DNA of 64,000 nucleotides from Brevibacillus parabrevis (GCF_003710905.1 NZ_RHHV01000019.1:186001-250000), one strand, 5' to 3'; positions 23,593 to 32,360 are shown, counted from the stretch's first letter. Made by a program: numbers and translations. Notes: generated by a model not told the origin, from the letters alone.

Positions 23593-25074
23593 ATGAAAAA
23601 GGTATCCAATAAACTGGCAGCTGTGCTGCTCGCTACTACTCTCGGAGCGACATCCCTTCCCTTCGCCGCTTTGCATGCACAGGCAGCAGCCGCTCCGCTC
23701 AGCGCCGGGGAAATCCAGCAAGCCGTCAGCAAAATGACCCAGCTTCGCGTCATGCAAGGCTATCAAGACCGCTCGATGGGCATCCACCAGCAAGTCACCC
23801 GCGCCGAGCTGGCGAAAATGATCGCACTCACATTCGGCTTGCAAGGCAAGGCAGAGCAAACCGTCAGCTTTTCCGATGTGAACCCGGGCGCATGGTATTA
23901 CAACTACGCTGCCGCACTGGTTGGCAAAGAAATCATGCAGGCGAAAGACGGACGTTTTGACCCACAAGGAACGGTGACAAGCGCCGAACTGGTCGAGATC
24001 GTCTCCAAGGCGCTCGGACGCGATACGAAATCCGTTCAACATTGGGCAGAACGCCTCTCCTCCACCAACGGAAGCGTCACCCGCGGCGAAGTTGCCTTCC
24101 TTTTGCAAACCGCTCACAAAGCGATCCCTTCCGCCAATGCGAAAGTGACCAGCGTACGCGCGCTGAATGCCATCACCCTGATCGTCACCTTTGACGCGCC
24201 ACTGACGGCGCAGGATGAAGTATTCGCAAAAGCCAAGGAAGACTTTGCTTTCAACGACGGTCTGACCTTGACCAACATGCCGCGTCTGAAAACTGGCTCT
24301 GTCGCAACCTATATCGTGCCGACTTCCGTACAAAAGCCTGGGACAGTTTACACGTTGACCTACAAAGGGAACAAGGCAGGAACTTTTGCTGGCAACGCAA
24401 CGAAGCTTGACATGACCCAGGCAAGACAGGTGACAAACGACACATTTGAAGTCGAAGCACTGAAAGCAAACGGGGTCGTCGACTACGGATACATCATCTC
24501 CGCTTACAGTGCAGGACGTGGCGCAAACGCCTTTGTGCTTGACGACAGCAACAGCGCAGACGGCAAAACGTATCAAGTCATTTCGTCCATGCAGGCAAGA
24601 CAAGTGACGATTACCCCTGCTGGCGGCGAGCCGATTATCGCGAAATACGTGCCATTCACACAATCGACTGACGGAGTCCAGGAGCCAAAATTCCGTCTGC
24701 CGGAAGGTCAAGTATTGAAACCGGGCGTCACGTACACCGTCACATCTGACTGGGCCAATATCGCCAACCCGACTTTTGTCGCCCAGGAAGTCGCTCCGCT
24801 TGCGTTGAGCGAAGCAGAAGCGCTCAGTGACACATCGATTTCCGTTACCTTGACTGCCGATCCAAAAGACGAGCTGTTCTCCGGCCGCAGTGTAGAACTG
24901 ACTTCGGCAGATGGCGAAAAGCTGCTCGCCACCTACAAATATTCCAGCCGCAAAGGGGCAACAGGCGTGTTTGACCTTCAGCAAGATGGTAAACTGAAAG
25001 CAGACACAACCTATACGGTAACACCTGTCGGCGATTGGGCTGGCAAATCCCAGGCCAAGCTGACAGTCGAATAA
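23593..25074 (+). CDS. S-layer-homology (SLH) domain cell-surface protein
   Basis: A 493-residue exported protein: signal peptide to about residue 30 (H-A-Q-A-A-A), then SLH repeats at about residues 40-170 (V-T-R-A-E-L-A-K-M-I-A-L-T-F-G and V-T-R-G-E-V-A-F-L-L-Q). SLH domains bind pyruvylated wall polymers and would anchor it to the cell wall. The remaining 300 residues form three or four beta-rich, Ig-like modules with repeated Y-T-L-T-Y / Y-T-V-T endings. The last module ends abruptly at T-V-E. The ATG follows GAGGAGG. It is followed 19 bases later by an ankyrin lipoprotein gene, probably co-transcribed. Confidence 0.88.
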   Translation: MKKVSNKLAAVLLATTLGATSLPFAALHAQAAAAPLSAGEIQQAVSKMTQLRVMQGYQDRSMGIHQQVTRAELAKMIALTFGLQGKAEQTVSFSDVNPGAWYYNYAAALVGKEIMQAKDGRFDPQGTVTSAELVEIVSKALGRDTKSVQHWAERLSSTNGSVTRGEVAFLLQTAHKAIPSANAKVTSVRALNAITLIVTFDAPLTAQDEVFAKAKEDFAFNDGLTLTNMPRLKTGSVATYIVPTSVQKPGTVYTLTYKGNKAGTFAGNATKLDMTQARQVTNDTFEVEALKANGVVDYGYIISAYSAGRGANAFVLDDSNSADGKTYQVISSMQARQVTITPAGGEPIIAKYVPFTQSTDGVQEPKFRLPEGQVLKPGVTYTVTSDWANIANPTFVAQEVAPLALSEAEALSDTSISVTLTADPKDELFSGRSVELTSADGEKLLATYKYSSRKGATGVFDLQQDGKLKADTTYTVTPVGDWAGKSQAKLTVE

Positions 25075-25093
25075 GCCGCTGGATATGCTGGCA

Positions 25094-25840
25094 ATGAAAA
25101 CGAAAGAAAGGGGCGGGTTCGCCATGCTGCAAGCAAGCTTTTTGACTGTCGCCCTGTTCCTGTCAGGCTGTGCGGCCAACATGGACACCCTGCTTGCGAG
25201 CGGCGAGCAGCAAGCGACCCAGGTGGTGAAAGAAGAAATGGACAAGCGAAACCAGGCACTGCTTGCAGCAGTCAAGCAAGGAGACAAGGAAACGATCCAA
25301 AAGCTGCTTGCTGACGGAGCTGACATCAATGCAACAGATGAGCGCGGCCGCACTTCAGCCATGATCGCCGTGCACACGGATCAACTGGAAGTATTCAACC
25401 TGCTGGTGGAACATGGCGCCAACATCAACATTCGCGATGACCGCTCCGACAATCCGCTGCTGTACGCCGGGGCAGAAGGCAAGCTGGACTTCGTCCGGGC
25501 AAGCATTGCCGCAGGGGCCGATACGACGATCACCAACCGCTTTGGCGGCACCGCCCTCATCCCTGCGGCTGATCGCGGTCATGTAGAAATCGTCCGCGAG
25601 CTTTTAACCACCTCTGATGTCAACATCGACCACGTCAACAATCTCGGATGGACAGCCTTGCTGGAAGCAGTCATCCTCGGAGATGGCGGCAAAAAGCATC
25701 AGGAAATCGTCCAGCTTTTGATCGAGCACGGCGCGAACGTGAATCTGGCGGATTCCGACGGGGTCACCCCTCTGTCGCACGCGAAAAAACGCGGCTTCCG
25801 CGAGATGGTCGACATGCTCGCAAAAGCGGGCGGAAAGTAA
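25094..25840 (+). CDS. Ankyrin-repeat lipoprotein
   Basis: A protein of about 248 residues whose start is uncertain. The ATG at 25094 gives a basic n-region (M-K-T-K-E-R-G-G), hydrophobic core and lipobox L-S-G-C near residue 26. An ATG at 25124 has a better AAGGGG site but no positive residues; one at 25085 is also open. The mature part has five or six ankyrin repeats, each with the A-D-I-N / G-A-N-I-N turn and a paired-helix motif, from about residue 55 to the C-terminus. It is a protein-protein interaction module on the outer membrane leaflet. Co-transcription with the SLH gene suggests a shared cell-envelope role. Confidence 0.75.
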   Translation: MKTKERGGFAMLQASFLTVALFLSGCAANMDTLLASGEQQATQVVKEEMDKRNQALLAAVKQGDKETIQKLLADGADINATDERGRTSAMIAVHTDQLEVFNLLVEHGANINIRDDRSDNPLLYAGAEGKLDFVRASIAAGADTTITNRFGGTALIPAADRGHVEIVRELLTTSDVNIDHVNNLGWTALLEAVILGDGGKKHQEIVQLLIEHGANVNLADSDGVTPLSHAKKRGFREMVDMLAKAGGK

Positions 25841-25867
25841 GCGACCTCCTCTGCGCTTCATCCAGCC

Positions 25868-25914
25868 AAAAAGGACAGGAACGTCAGTCACGCTGGCGCT
25901 CCCGTCCTTTTTTC
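25868..25914. terminator. Terminator after ankyrin lipoprotein gene
   Basis: AAAAAGGACAGG / CCCGTCCTTTTT arms with an inner loop, T-run on the plus-strand side. Confidence 0.85.
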
Positions 25915-26063
25915 TTGCTGCTTCCCTAGTCCAAAAGACTTGCTTTCTCCCAAAACTTTTTCCCCACTCGCGCGTCTTATACTAATAATATCCAATATTC
26001 AAGTGCCCCTGGTCTTGCATTCCCTACATATGATTGAATCTTTCGAATAGGAGTCGGCGTAAC

Positions 26064-27812
26064 ATGAATACTCTCGCAAACGTATCCATGCTGGAAACAG
26101 ACAAGCCCATTCGCAAAGCGTCACCAGACATCGATCCTCACATCGAAATGTACAAGCTTTTCCTCACTTCCAAAGAGGCCATCGAAATCCATATCAGCAA
26201 TGTGACGCACCCGTCCTCCGGTATTGAAGTGTACGATATGCACGGAACGAAACTGTGCGAAGTCCGCTACACGCCGGGAGGCAGCCTCATCCTGCCTTTT
26301 TTTCCTCCGGAAGACGGCTTTTATTACATTAAGCTGACCATTGGGCCAGACCCTGACCCGCAGCATTCCTGCCAGCTTCACGTGGACAAGTACGTCCGCC
26401 TGTGCGGAACTATGGAAGATGATCGCGAATTTACTGCCGCTGGCGGGCCGTACATGATTGGTCCGACAGACGTAACGATTCCCGCAGGCGTCTGCGTCAG
26501 CTTCGAAGCTGGCGCCTCCATCAATGTCCGCTGCCAGCACAAAATCATCGTCGAGGATTACGGCTCCATCGCGTTCAACGGACAAAAAGATACGCCTGTC
26601 GTCATCATCGGAGCCATCGACAACGGCACGGCTCATCACTGGGGCCAGCTCGTCTTGTCTTCCCAAGCCAAGAGCAGCTTCACGCACATTCTTGTGCAGT
26701 ACGACAACGATGAAGACGGCGTCGATTTTCTCGCCTCCTCTTCGCCGTTTGTCGCCCGTTCCACCTCGATCGAGCAGTTTCAGGCAGACATCGCCAAAAC
26801 CAGCTACCTGGAAAGAGCCATCGTCGTTCCCCCGTCCTCCCGGCTCGCTTTCATCAAAACCTGGTTTCAGCAGTCCAGCCCTTACCGCTTCCATTTGCTT
26901 GGCGATCTGCTGCCTTTCGAGCTGTACTTCGGGATTGACGTCACGACTTTTGCCCACTGGGAAACGGAGACGAAGCGGGTCAACGAGCACCGCTCCCAGG
27001 CCGGAGACGTGAATTACTGGGACTTCGTCAATGGCAACTTTACGGCTGACCTGCTGGAAGCGACACATCTTTTTTCCAACAACCAGCAAAGCTCGGAGCC
27101 GCGCATCCAGCGGCTGATCGACTTCTTGCTGCTTGCCCAAAGCTGGCGACAAAAGCACGGCTATTTCAAATGGTACGACTTGATCGACCCGTTCAGCGAG
27201 CACGATCAGGATTTTTTCAAGACGTTCGAGGAAATGTCGTCCTCGTTCTGGTTGGCGCACAACACGTCGATCATTTACTGGGATACGATTGCCCGCGACT
27301 TGGGAATCTGGCAAAAAGAAGACTTTTTTGAACAGCAGTTCATCAATTCCGTCATCGTGCGCCTGCATTTCGCAGCCGATTTGCCGTTCTCGCTCACCGG
27401 GTACGGGAACAACATTCCGCCTGTCGGCTTTCTCGGCATCTCCATTCATTACGGGCCGTTCCGTTACCCAGAGCAATATCCGGCTCCCGGGCCGGAATTT
27501 GATGTGAACTACGGCCAGCTTTCGACAGCGGAGTATTTGAAGTTCATGCTGGAATCGTTGCTCAAAGGCCAGACCAATCCTGTCTATACGTGGTGGATTC
27601 CTACTCAGGCAGACAGAGACTTGTTCCACATCCTCAACGAAAAAGGCATATCGCTCGAATCCCCTCCCGAAGACTGGGATCGGGAATTTATCCAGCCCGC
27701 CCAGAAGACGCTGGACGAGATCCGGGCGCATTATCTCGGTCATTTCCAACTGGAGCATGTGCGAAGCTCCACGGCATACGTGCAAGCCCAGCAAGTGTTG
27801 GCTACCTCCTGA
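26064..27812 (+). CDS. Large protein of unknown function with beta-rich N-terminus
   Basis: A 582-residue soluble protein without a signal peptide or membrane helix; ATG at 26064 with AGGAGTCGG upstream. Residues about 25-115 look like a pre-peptidase-type beta-sandwich (E-D-G-F-Y-Y-I-K-L-T). Residues about 130-215 have short repeated strands and turns that could be a small parallel beta-helix (V-T-I-P-A-G-V-C-V-S-F-E-A-G-A-S-I-N-V). The second half is helical and rich in Trp, Tyr and His, suggesting a binding or catalytic domain. I recognise no family. It stands alone between two terminators. A 576-codon antisense frame exists but is Arg/Val/His-rich and has no ribosome site. Confidence 0.7.
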   Translation: MNTLANVSMLETDKPIRKASPDIDPHIEMYKLFLTSKEAIEIHISNVTHPSSGIEVYDMHGTKLCEVRYTPGGSLILPFFPPEDGFYYIKLTIGPDPDPQHSCQLHVDKYVRLCGTMEDDREFTAAGGPYMIGPTDVTIPAGVCVSFEAGASINVRCQHKIIVEDYGSIAFNGQKDTPVVIIGAIDNGTAHHWGQLVLSSQAKSSFTHILVQYDNDEDGVDFLASSSPFVARSTSIEQFQADIAKTSYLERAIVVPPSSRLAFIKTWFQQSSPYRFHLLGDLLPFELYFGIDVTTFAHWETETKRVNEHRSQAGDVNYWDFVNGNFTADLLEATHLFSNNQQSSEPRIQRLIDFLLLAQSWRQKHGYFKWYDLIDPFSEHDQDFFKTFEEMSSSFWLAHNTSIIYWDTIARDLGIWQKEDFFEQQFINSVIVRLHFAADLPFSLTGYGNNIPPVGFLGISIHYGPFRYPEQYPAPGPEFDVNYGQLSTAEYLKFMLESLLKGQTNPVYTWWIPTQADRDLFHILNEKGISLESPPEDWDREFIQPAQKTLDEIRAHYLGHFQLEHVRSSTAYVQAQQVLATS

Positions 27813-27831
27813 AACGGAGTGGGCAGCAAAA

Positions 27832-27892
27832 CAAAAAAGATGAGCAGACATACAGGCGGTGCAGCACCTGTTGTCACGCTCATCTTTTCTTA
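27832..27892. terminator. Bidirectional terminator
   Basis: Outer arms AAAAGATGAGC / GCTCATCTTTT and an inner CAGG/CCTG stem. T-runs are on both sides, between convergent genes. Confidence 0.88.
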
Positions 27893-27905
27893 TTGCCCAT
27901 GCTTG

Positions 27906-28727
27906 TTACACGCTTTGCAAAAACCAGCGCACAGCACGACTGATCAGTACAGGCAAAACAGAGATATGGTTTTCCCGGGCAAACTGTTCAAAAGACACGT
28001 TCAGCCCGCAATCGCCAAACACTCCCAGTCGCTCGGCCACACCTCGCGCATGCTCGTTGATTCGCGTCGGGTGAGTCTCTTCCTCTTCGCCAACTCCGAT
28101 GAACAATTGTTTTGGCTGGCCGCCGCGCTGCAAACGGGAGACAAACTCCTGCTCCTCCGCCAAAATCAGCCGCTTGTACCAATCAATCGATGGACTTCCG
28201 GCTATGTAGGCGAAAAATGCATCCGGGCGCGTGTACAAAGTATGCAGGGCGAACAATCCTCCCAGCGAATGACCGAATATGGCCTGGCGCTCGCGATTGA
28301 TTGCGACCATGCTCTCCACCACGGGCCGAACCTCTTCCAATACGAAGCGCAAAAAGTCGTCCGCTCCGCCCTGCCGCGGCCACTCTCCCCCTCGGGAAAA
28401 AGGCGGAAGCTCGTCAATCGGCATAGGCAAGGAGTAATCGGTAAACCGTGCAGTGGCAAAAGGAATCTCCTCGTCGTAACCGAGCCCTACGACGACGGCT
28501 GGACTGCCTTGGCCATTCCGGCTTCTGCCTTGCAGACGAACCGCCTCCACTACCGTTCCGATCACCGAATTGGCATCCAGCACATACATGACCGGAAACC
28601 CTGCTTCTGGCGCCTCTCCTGGCGGCACTGCCAAATAGATGCGATATGCCTGCCCGCTGCCAGTCGCTGTCATCGTCAACTGCTTCGTCCAGGGAATGCC
28701 CGCTGTTTTCCACTCCAGCTCACTCAT
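27906..28727 (-). CDS. Alpha/beta-hydrolase, siderophore esterase-like (BesA/IroE type)
   Basis: A 273-residue serine hydrolase of the esterase D/IroE group. It has the strand V-M-Y-V-L-D-A-N-S near residue 47, nucleophile motif G-H-S-L-G-G (about residue 150), and late acid and histidine candidates near E-E-T-H-P-T-R-I-N. No signal peptide, so it acts in the cytoplasm. B. subtilis BesA hydrolyses ferri-bacillibactin to release iron. The start codon overlaps the stop of the siderophore-binding gene by ATGA, so they are translationally coupled. That context, not the sequence alone, supports a siderophore ester as the substrate. Confidence 0.8.
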   Translation of the reverse strand: MSELEWKTAGIPWTKQLTMTATGSGQAYRIYLAVPPGEAPEAGFPVMYVLDANSVIGTVVEAVRLQGRSRNGQGSPAVVVGLGYDEEIPFATARFTDYSLPMPIDELPPFSRGGEWPRQGGADDFLRFVLEEVRPVVESMVAINRERQAIFGHSLGGLFALHTLYTRPDAFFAYIAGSPSIDWYKRLILAEEQEFVSRLQRGGQPKQLFIGVGEEEETHPTRINEHARGVAERLGVFGDCGLNVSFEQFARENHISVLPVLISRAVRWFLQSV

Positions 28728-29671
28728 TGGTTCAACGTCTGCTCAAGCGTATCGAGCAGAAGCTCCTTGCCGATCGGCATGTAAGCCTGGTTGTAGTACG
28801 GATTTGCTGGCAGGTAGTAAATTTTCCCGTTTTTGTATGCTTTCAGCCCTTGCCATACAGCGGAATCTTTGTAAGCTTGCTCGCCGCCTTCCGGGTGCAG
28901 GAGCACGATGCGGTCCGGGTTGATCGTCGTGATGCCTTCCAGCGTCAGGAGCACCATCGTCTTTTCCTTCGTGTCAGGCGACGTCGCTGGCTTCGGCAGT
29001 CCCAGATCATCGTAAAGCACCGAGCCTGCCCCTTCGCTCCCCAACAAATACGGCCCTTTTTTGTGCGCCAGGAAGATGGAGAACGACTCATTACCTGATT
29101 TCGCCTTGATTTGCTCGCCGATTTTTTTCGCTTTGGCATCGTAGTCAGCCAGCCATTTTTGGACGTCCTGTTCTTGTCCGAGAATCGTGCCGACTTCTGT
29201 AAACCGCTCCCGCCACTGCTCCAGGCTGTTTTTCAGCACGACGACAGGCGCGATTTTTTTCAACTGCTCGTAAATTTTTTCCTGTCTGGCATTCATGATG
29301 ATCAAATCAGGCTCAGCCGACATCACTGCCTCGATATTGATCGTGTCCATCATGTAAAAACCGACGATCTTGGAATCTTTCAGCTTGTCCCGCACATAGA
29401 GCGACGGCTTCTCATGGTCGTATGAATCCGTGTTGGCAGTAGCGACAGGCGTATGCCCCAAAATCAGCAATTCCTCGGAAGCGCCGGAAATATCCGCAAT
29501 CCGTTTGGGATGAGCCGGAATCTCCACTTCCCCTTTTGCATCCTGGACTTTTCTGGTCTGGCTCGCTTCCGCTTGCACAGGCTCCTCTTTTGGCGCTGCT
29601 GCCTGGCCGCATCCGACAACTGTCGTGGCGAGCAAGATGAGCATAAATGTATGCATAAGTGCCCGTTTCAT
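28724..29671 (-). CDS. Siderophore/iron ABC transporter substrate-binding lipoprotein
   Basis: 315 residues with lipobox V-V-G-C (lipid cysteine at about residue 21) and a PeripBP class III fold: R-I-A-D-I-S-G-A near the start of the first lobe, P-D-L-I-I-M at the long connecting helix, and D-R-I-V-L-L-H-P in the second lobe. These are features of the FeuA/YfiY/FhuD group that binds iron-siderophores at the outer membrane face. Start ATG at 29671 with GGAGGGA. A Fur-box-like site lies 26 bases upstream. The gene is followed by the coupled esterase. No permease is adjacent. Confidence 0.88.
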   Translation of the reverse strand: MKRALMHTFMLILLATTVVGCGQAAAPKEEPVQAEASQTRKVQDAKGEVEIPAHPKRIADISGASEELLILGHTPVATANTDSYDHEKPSLYVRDKLKDSKIVGFYMMDTINIEAVMSAEPDLIIMNARQEKIYEQLKKIAPVVVLKNSLEQWRERFTEVGTILGQEQDVQKWLADYDAKAKKIGEQIKAKSGNESFSIFLAHKKGPYLLGSEGAGSVLYDDLGLPKPATSPDTKEKTMVLLTLEGITTINPDRIVLLHPEGGEQAYKDSAVWQGLKAYKNGKIYYLPANPYYNQAYMPIGKELLLDTLEQTLNQ

Positions 29672-29696
29672 TTGTATCCTCCCTGCAATTCATCGT

Positions 29697-29711
29697 TGAT
29701 AATGATTTTCA
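29697..29711. promoter_or_regulatory. Fur box upstream of siderophore-binding gene
   Basis: TGATAATGATTTTCA, one mismatch to the TGATAATGATTATCA core of Bacillus Fur boxes, immediately upstream of the ribosome site of the gene at 28724-29671. Confidence 0.75.
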
Positions 29712-29765
29712 CTAGGAGGATTATAAACGGTTTGCTCCACGCCCGACCATAGACAATCCTGCCAT

Positions 29766-31415
29766 CTAATTTGGATGATACTGCGCGAACAGCCGCAAGC
29801 TCTCCTCCATGATCCGTTCATGGCCGATCGCGGAATATTCCAGCCACGGATCAGGCGTCACCTCGTATACGTGCCTGTTTTGTACGGCTTTCAAGGAAAA
29901 CCATTGCTCTGTTTTTTGCAGCTCGCTCCAAAAATCCCGCGATGGCTGATCCTTTTTCACGATCACGATCAAGCGGTCGGCATGATAGTGACATAATTCA
30001 TCCAAGGTGATTTGCTCGTAGGCAAAAAGCGACTCCACTTGGGCAACAGGCCGGAGCTGCAAATCGCTGTACAGTACCGACCCGGTGCGCTGGCTGCCGC
30101 ATACATACAGCGTAGACTGGTTCACGTAGAGCATAAGCAGGGAGTCGTCGCCAATCGCCCGCCGGAGCGTCTCCCGTGCGGCTGCCGATTTTTTGTCGTA
30201 AGCCAAAAGCCACTGCTCGGCCTCCTTGTCCCTGCCGAGATACTCGCCGATCATTTGCAAGTGCACGCGCCAGTCTTTTTCTTTCCACGGGATAAACAGG
30301 GCATTCGCCATATGTCCCAGCTCTTGCTTCACAGTCTGATCGAGATAATCGCTCGTAATGATCAGGTCAGGGCTGAAGTCGCGAATCGCCTCGCGATTGA
30401 CCGCCCAGTTTTCTGCCACAAACGGATCGCGCAAATGAACGGGGATATCGATGGCGTACTTTTGCCGATAGTACGCGGACCACTTGGGATCAAGCGGCGC
30501 GGCGCCGGGAATCGTCTGCAAAGCCAAAAGCTGTCCGGTAATCGCCGTATGGTACGTCGCGACTCTGTGCCGCCTGCTTTTCATGTAGACAGTGGGCGCC
30601 ACGCCTTGCTGCTGCTTGAATTTCCGGCTGAAATAATACTCGTCGCTGAAGCCGACCTGTCTGGCGATTTCCCGTACCCGCTCCCTGCCTTCGCCCATCA
30701 ACTGCTTTGCCTTGTTGATCCGCAACTGGTTCACGTAATCCATCGCGCTTTTTCCGTAAGTCTTTTTAAAAAGATGCATGTAATAGTAAGGGCTTAAACC
30801 AGCCATGGCGGCCAATTTCTCAATCGTCCAGCTTTCCTGGTAGTGGTTGTCCAAATACAGCCGCGTCTGCTCCAATGTCTCCAGCGAATCCTCTACGGGT
30901 GCGCTGTCTGCATGGACTGCCAGCTCGTACATAAGCTCCTGAAACCACGCCTGCGCCCGAAAGCGACTCCGCTCGTCCGCCTGCTGCCACACATCCTCCA
31001 TCGCACGACAGCGGGTGAACATGGATGACGGAGCTGTGCATGCCATGCGACCAGCCAACGGCCAGATCGCACGCCGCAGCGTGATCGTCTCATCGTCTTC
31101 GCCCTCCTGCTCGCGATACGCATCAAAAGCGAACACATGCAGGCTTAACTGCCGGAAAGATTCTATATAGAAAGAACACCGCTGCCCCGGGAGAAGCACC
31201 CACACGTCTCCTTCCTTGACGGGCTGACATTCGTCGTCTGTCTCCATCGAGCCTTTGCCGTCCAGGACGACGATCAGTCGGTGCTTGTTGTCCAGTTCTT
31301 GACCCGCGTGAGGGATATCCTGTTTGATTCTGATCTCTTCACAATGCCGCAGCTTCATCCACAAGCCTTGAAATGACTCGCCCCTGCTGTTCCCGTTGCT
31401 TCGCTTGCTCTGCAT
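29766..31415 (-). CDS. AraC-family activator fused to a siderophore-binding domain (Btr-like)
   Basis: 549 residues from the ATG at 31415 (AAGGACGGTGG upstream); the frame is open to 31481 across the promoter. The N-terminal third is a cupin-like domain (G-K-G-S-M-E-T-D-D, V-L-L-P-G-Q-R). An AraC helix-turn-helix pair follows (I-E-K-L-A-A-M-A-G-L-S-P-Y-Y-Y-M-H-L-F and V-G-F-S-D-E-Y-Y-F-S-R-K-F). A C-terminal FeuA-like binding domain of about 250 residues contains S-P-D-L-I-I-T-S. In B. subtilis, Btr with this layout binds ferri-bacillibactin in the cytoplasm and activates feuABC. The obvious target is the adjacent binding-protein and esterase pair. It is itself Fur-controlled. Confidence 0.85.
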   Translation of the reverse strand: MQSKRSNGNSRGESFQGLWMKLRHCEEIRIKQDIPHAGQELDNKHRLIVVLDGKGSMETDDECQPVKEGDVWVLLPGQRCSFYIESFRQLSLHVFAFDAYREQEGEDDETITLRRAIWPLAGRMACTAPSSMFTRCRAMEDVWQQADERSRFRAQAWFQELMYELAVHADSAPVEDSLETLEQTRLYLDNHYQESWTIEKLAAMAGLSPYYYMHLFKKTYGKSAMDYVNQLRINKAKQLMGEGRERVREIARQVGFSDEYYFSRKFKQQQGVAPTVYMKSRRHRVATYHTAITGQLLALQTIPGAAPLDPKWSAYYRQKYAIDIPVHLRDPFVAENWAVNREAIRDFSPDLIITSDYLDQTVKQELGHMANALFIPWKEKDWRVHLQMIGEYLGRDKEAEQWLLAYDKKSAAARETLRRAIGDDSLLMLYVNQSTLYVCGSQRTGSVLYSDLQLRPVAQVESLFAYEQITLDELCHYHADRLIVIVKKDQPSRDFWSELQKTEQWFSLKAVQNRHVYEVTPDPWLEYSAIGHERIMEESLRLFAQYHPN

Positions 31416-31451
31416 AGCTGGCTGCCACCGTCCTTTAGCTCTTATGCTCCC

Positions 31452-31481
31452 ATTATGTTTGATAATGATTATCACCGTCAA
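31452..31481 (-). promoter_or_regulatory. Promoter with embedded Fur box for the AraC-type sensor gene
   Basis: Minus-strand TTGACG, 18-base spacer, CATAAT. The spacer holds a perfect TGATAATGATTATCA (31460-31474), so Fur-Fe would block RNA polymerase directly. Confidence 0.8.
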
Positions 31482-31487
31482 TGCAAG

Positions 31488-31517
31488 AAAAAAGCCCTCA
31501 CTGCTCAGCGCGGGCTT
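31488..31517 (-). terminator. Terminator of speD
   Basis: Leftward imperfect hairpin with outer arms AAGCCC / GGGCTT followed by six T. It lies just upstream of the Fur-controlled promoter. Confidence 0.75.
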
Positions 31518-31547
31518 CCTGCAAAAGACTTGCTAAAAAATACAGCC

Positions 31548-32360
31548 TTAGTGGCGAATAATATTTTTTCCGTAGTAAATCTCGTCCATCTCCAATTGCA
31601 GCCGCTCGGTTATTTCCAGCTGTTCTGCTGGCGTCAGCTTGTCTTTCGTATAGCCGAACAAGTAGTTGTTGAGATCGAACTGCCTGCGTTTGCATTTTGT
31701 ATGGAAAATATTGTCCTGATAAACGTTGACATCGATCATGTGGAACAGTTCTTTGATTTCCTCGGGAATATAATTTTGAATCGAGCTGATGTCGTGATCG
31801 ATGAACAGCTTGTAGCCGTGAATGTCCCGAGTAAAGCCGCGCACCCGATAATCGATCGTCATCAAATCCGTATCAAAAGAACGAATCAAGTAATTGAGCG
31901 CCTTCAATGGTGAAATCTCGCCACAGGTGGAGACGTCGATGTCTGCGCGAAATGTGCTGATTTCTTCATCTGGATGGTATTCCGGATAAGTATGGACGGT
32001 GATATGGCTTTTATCCAGCTGCAACACAACGTTCTCAGGCAACGGGCCTGGCGATTCCTCGTACGATTCCGTCGGCACCTCCACCACAGGGCCTTCGGAA
32101 ACCAAAAACGTCACGCTCGCCCCTTGCGGCACATAATCTTGCTGCGCCACGTTCAAGACGTGCGCGCCAATGATTTCCGAAACATTTTTCAAGATGCTGG
32201 TCAGTCGCTCGGCATTGTACTGTTCATCTATGTACTCGATATACGCTTCCCGCTCCGCCTTCGTTTTCGTGTAGCAGATGTCGTACATGTTGAAGCTGAG
32301 CGATTTCGTCAAATTGTTGAAGCCGTGCAGCGTAATATGCTGATCGTTCGTTTGTTCCAA
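31548..32360 (-). CDS. speD: S-adenosylmethionine decarboxylase, long E. coli type
   Basis: 270 residues, proenzyme length as in E. coli (264) and unlike the short Bacillus/Thermotoga type (about 125). The self-processing site is K-S-H at 117-119, where Ser118 becomes the pyruvoyl cofactor. The N-terminal L-H-G-F-N-N-L-T-K-S-L-S-F and I-D-Y-R-V-R-G-F-T-R-D segments are highly characteristic. It supplies decarboxylated SAM for spermidine synthesis. I prefer the TTG at 32360, which has GGGGAGG nine bases upstream and begins right at the conserved region; an ATG at 32399 adds 13 residues with a poorly spaced AAGGA. Spermidine synthase is not in the window. Confidence 0.9.
   Translation of the reverse strand: MEQTNDQHITLHGFNNLTKSLSFNMYDICYTKTKAEREAYIEYIDEQYNAERLTSILKNVSEIIGAHVLNVAQQDYVPQGASVTFLVSEGPVVEVPTESYEESPGPLPENVVLQLDKSHITVHTYPEYHPDEEISTFRADIDVSTCGEISPLKALNYLIRSFDTDLMTIDYRVRGFTRDIHGYKLFIDHDISSIQNYIPEEIKELFHMIDVNVYQDNIFHTKCKRRQFDLNNYLFGYTKDKLTPAEQLEITERLQLEMDEIYYGKNIIRH

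Noticed and set aside
23587..25377. 596-codon minus-strand ORF across the SLH and ankyrin genes
   Set aside because: It spans two real genes on the other strand; it is a by-product of GC-rich codons.
26121..27851. 576-codon ORF opposite the large unknown gene
   Set aside because: It is Arg/Val/His-rich, has no ribosome site and crosses the terminator. The plus-strand frame has AGGAG, normal composition and a terminator.
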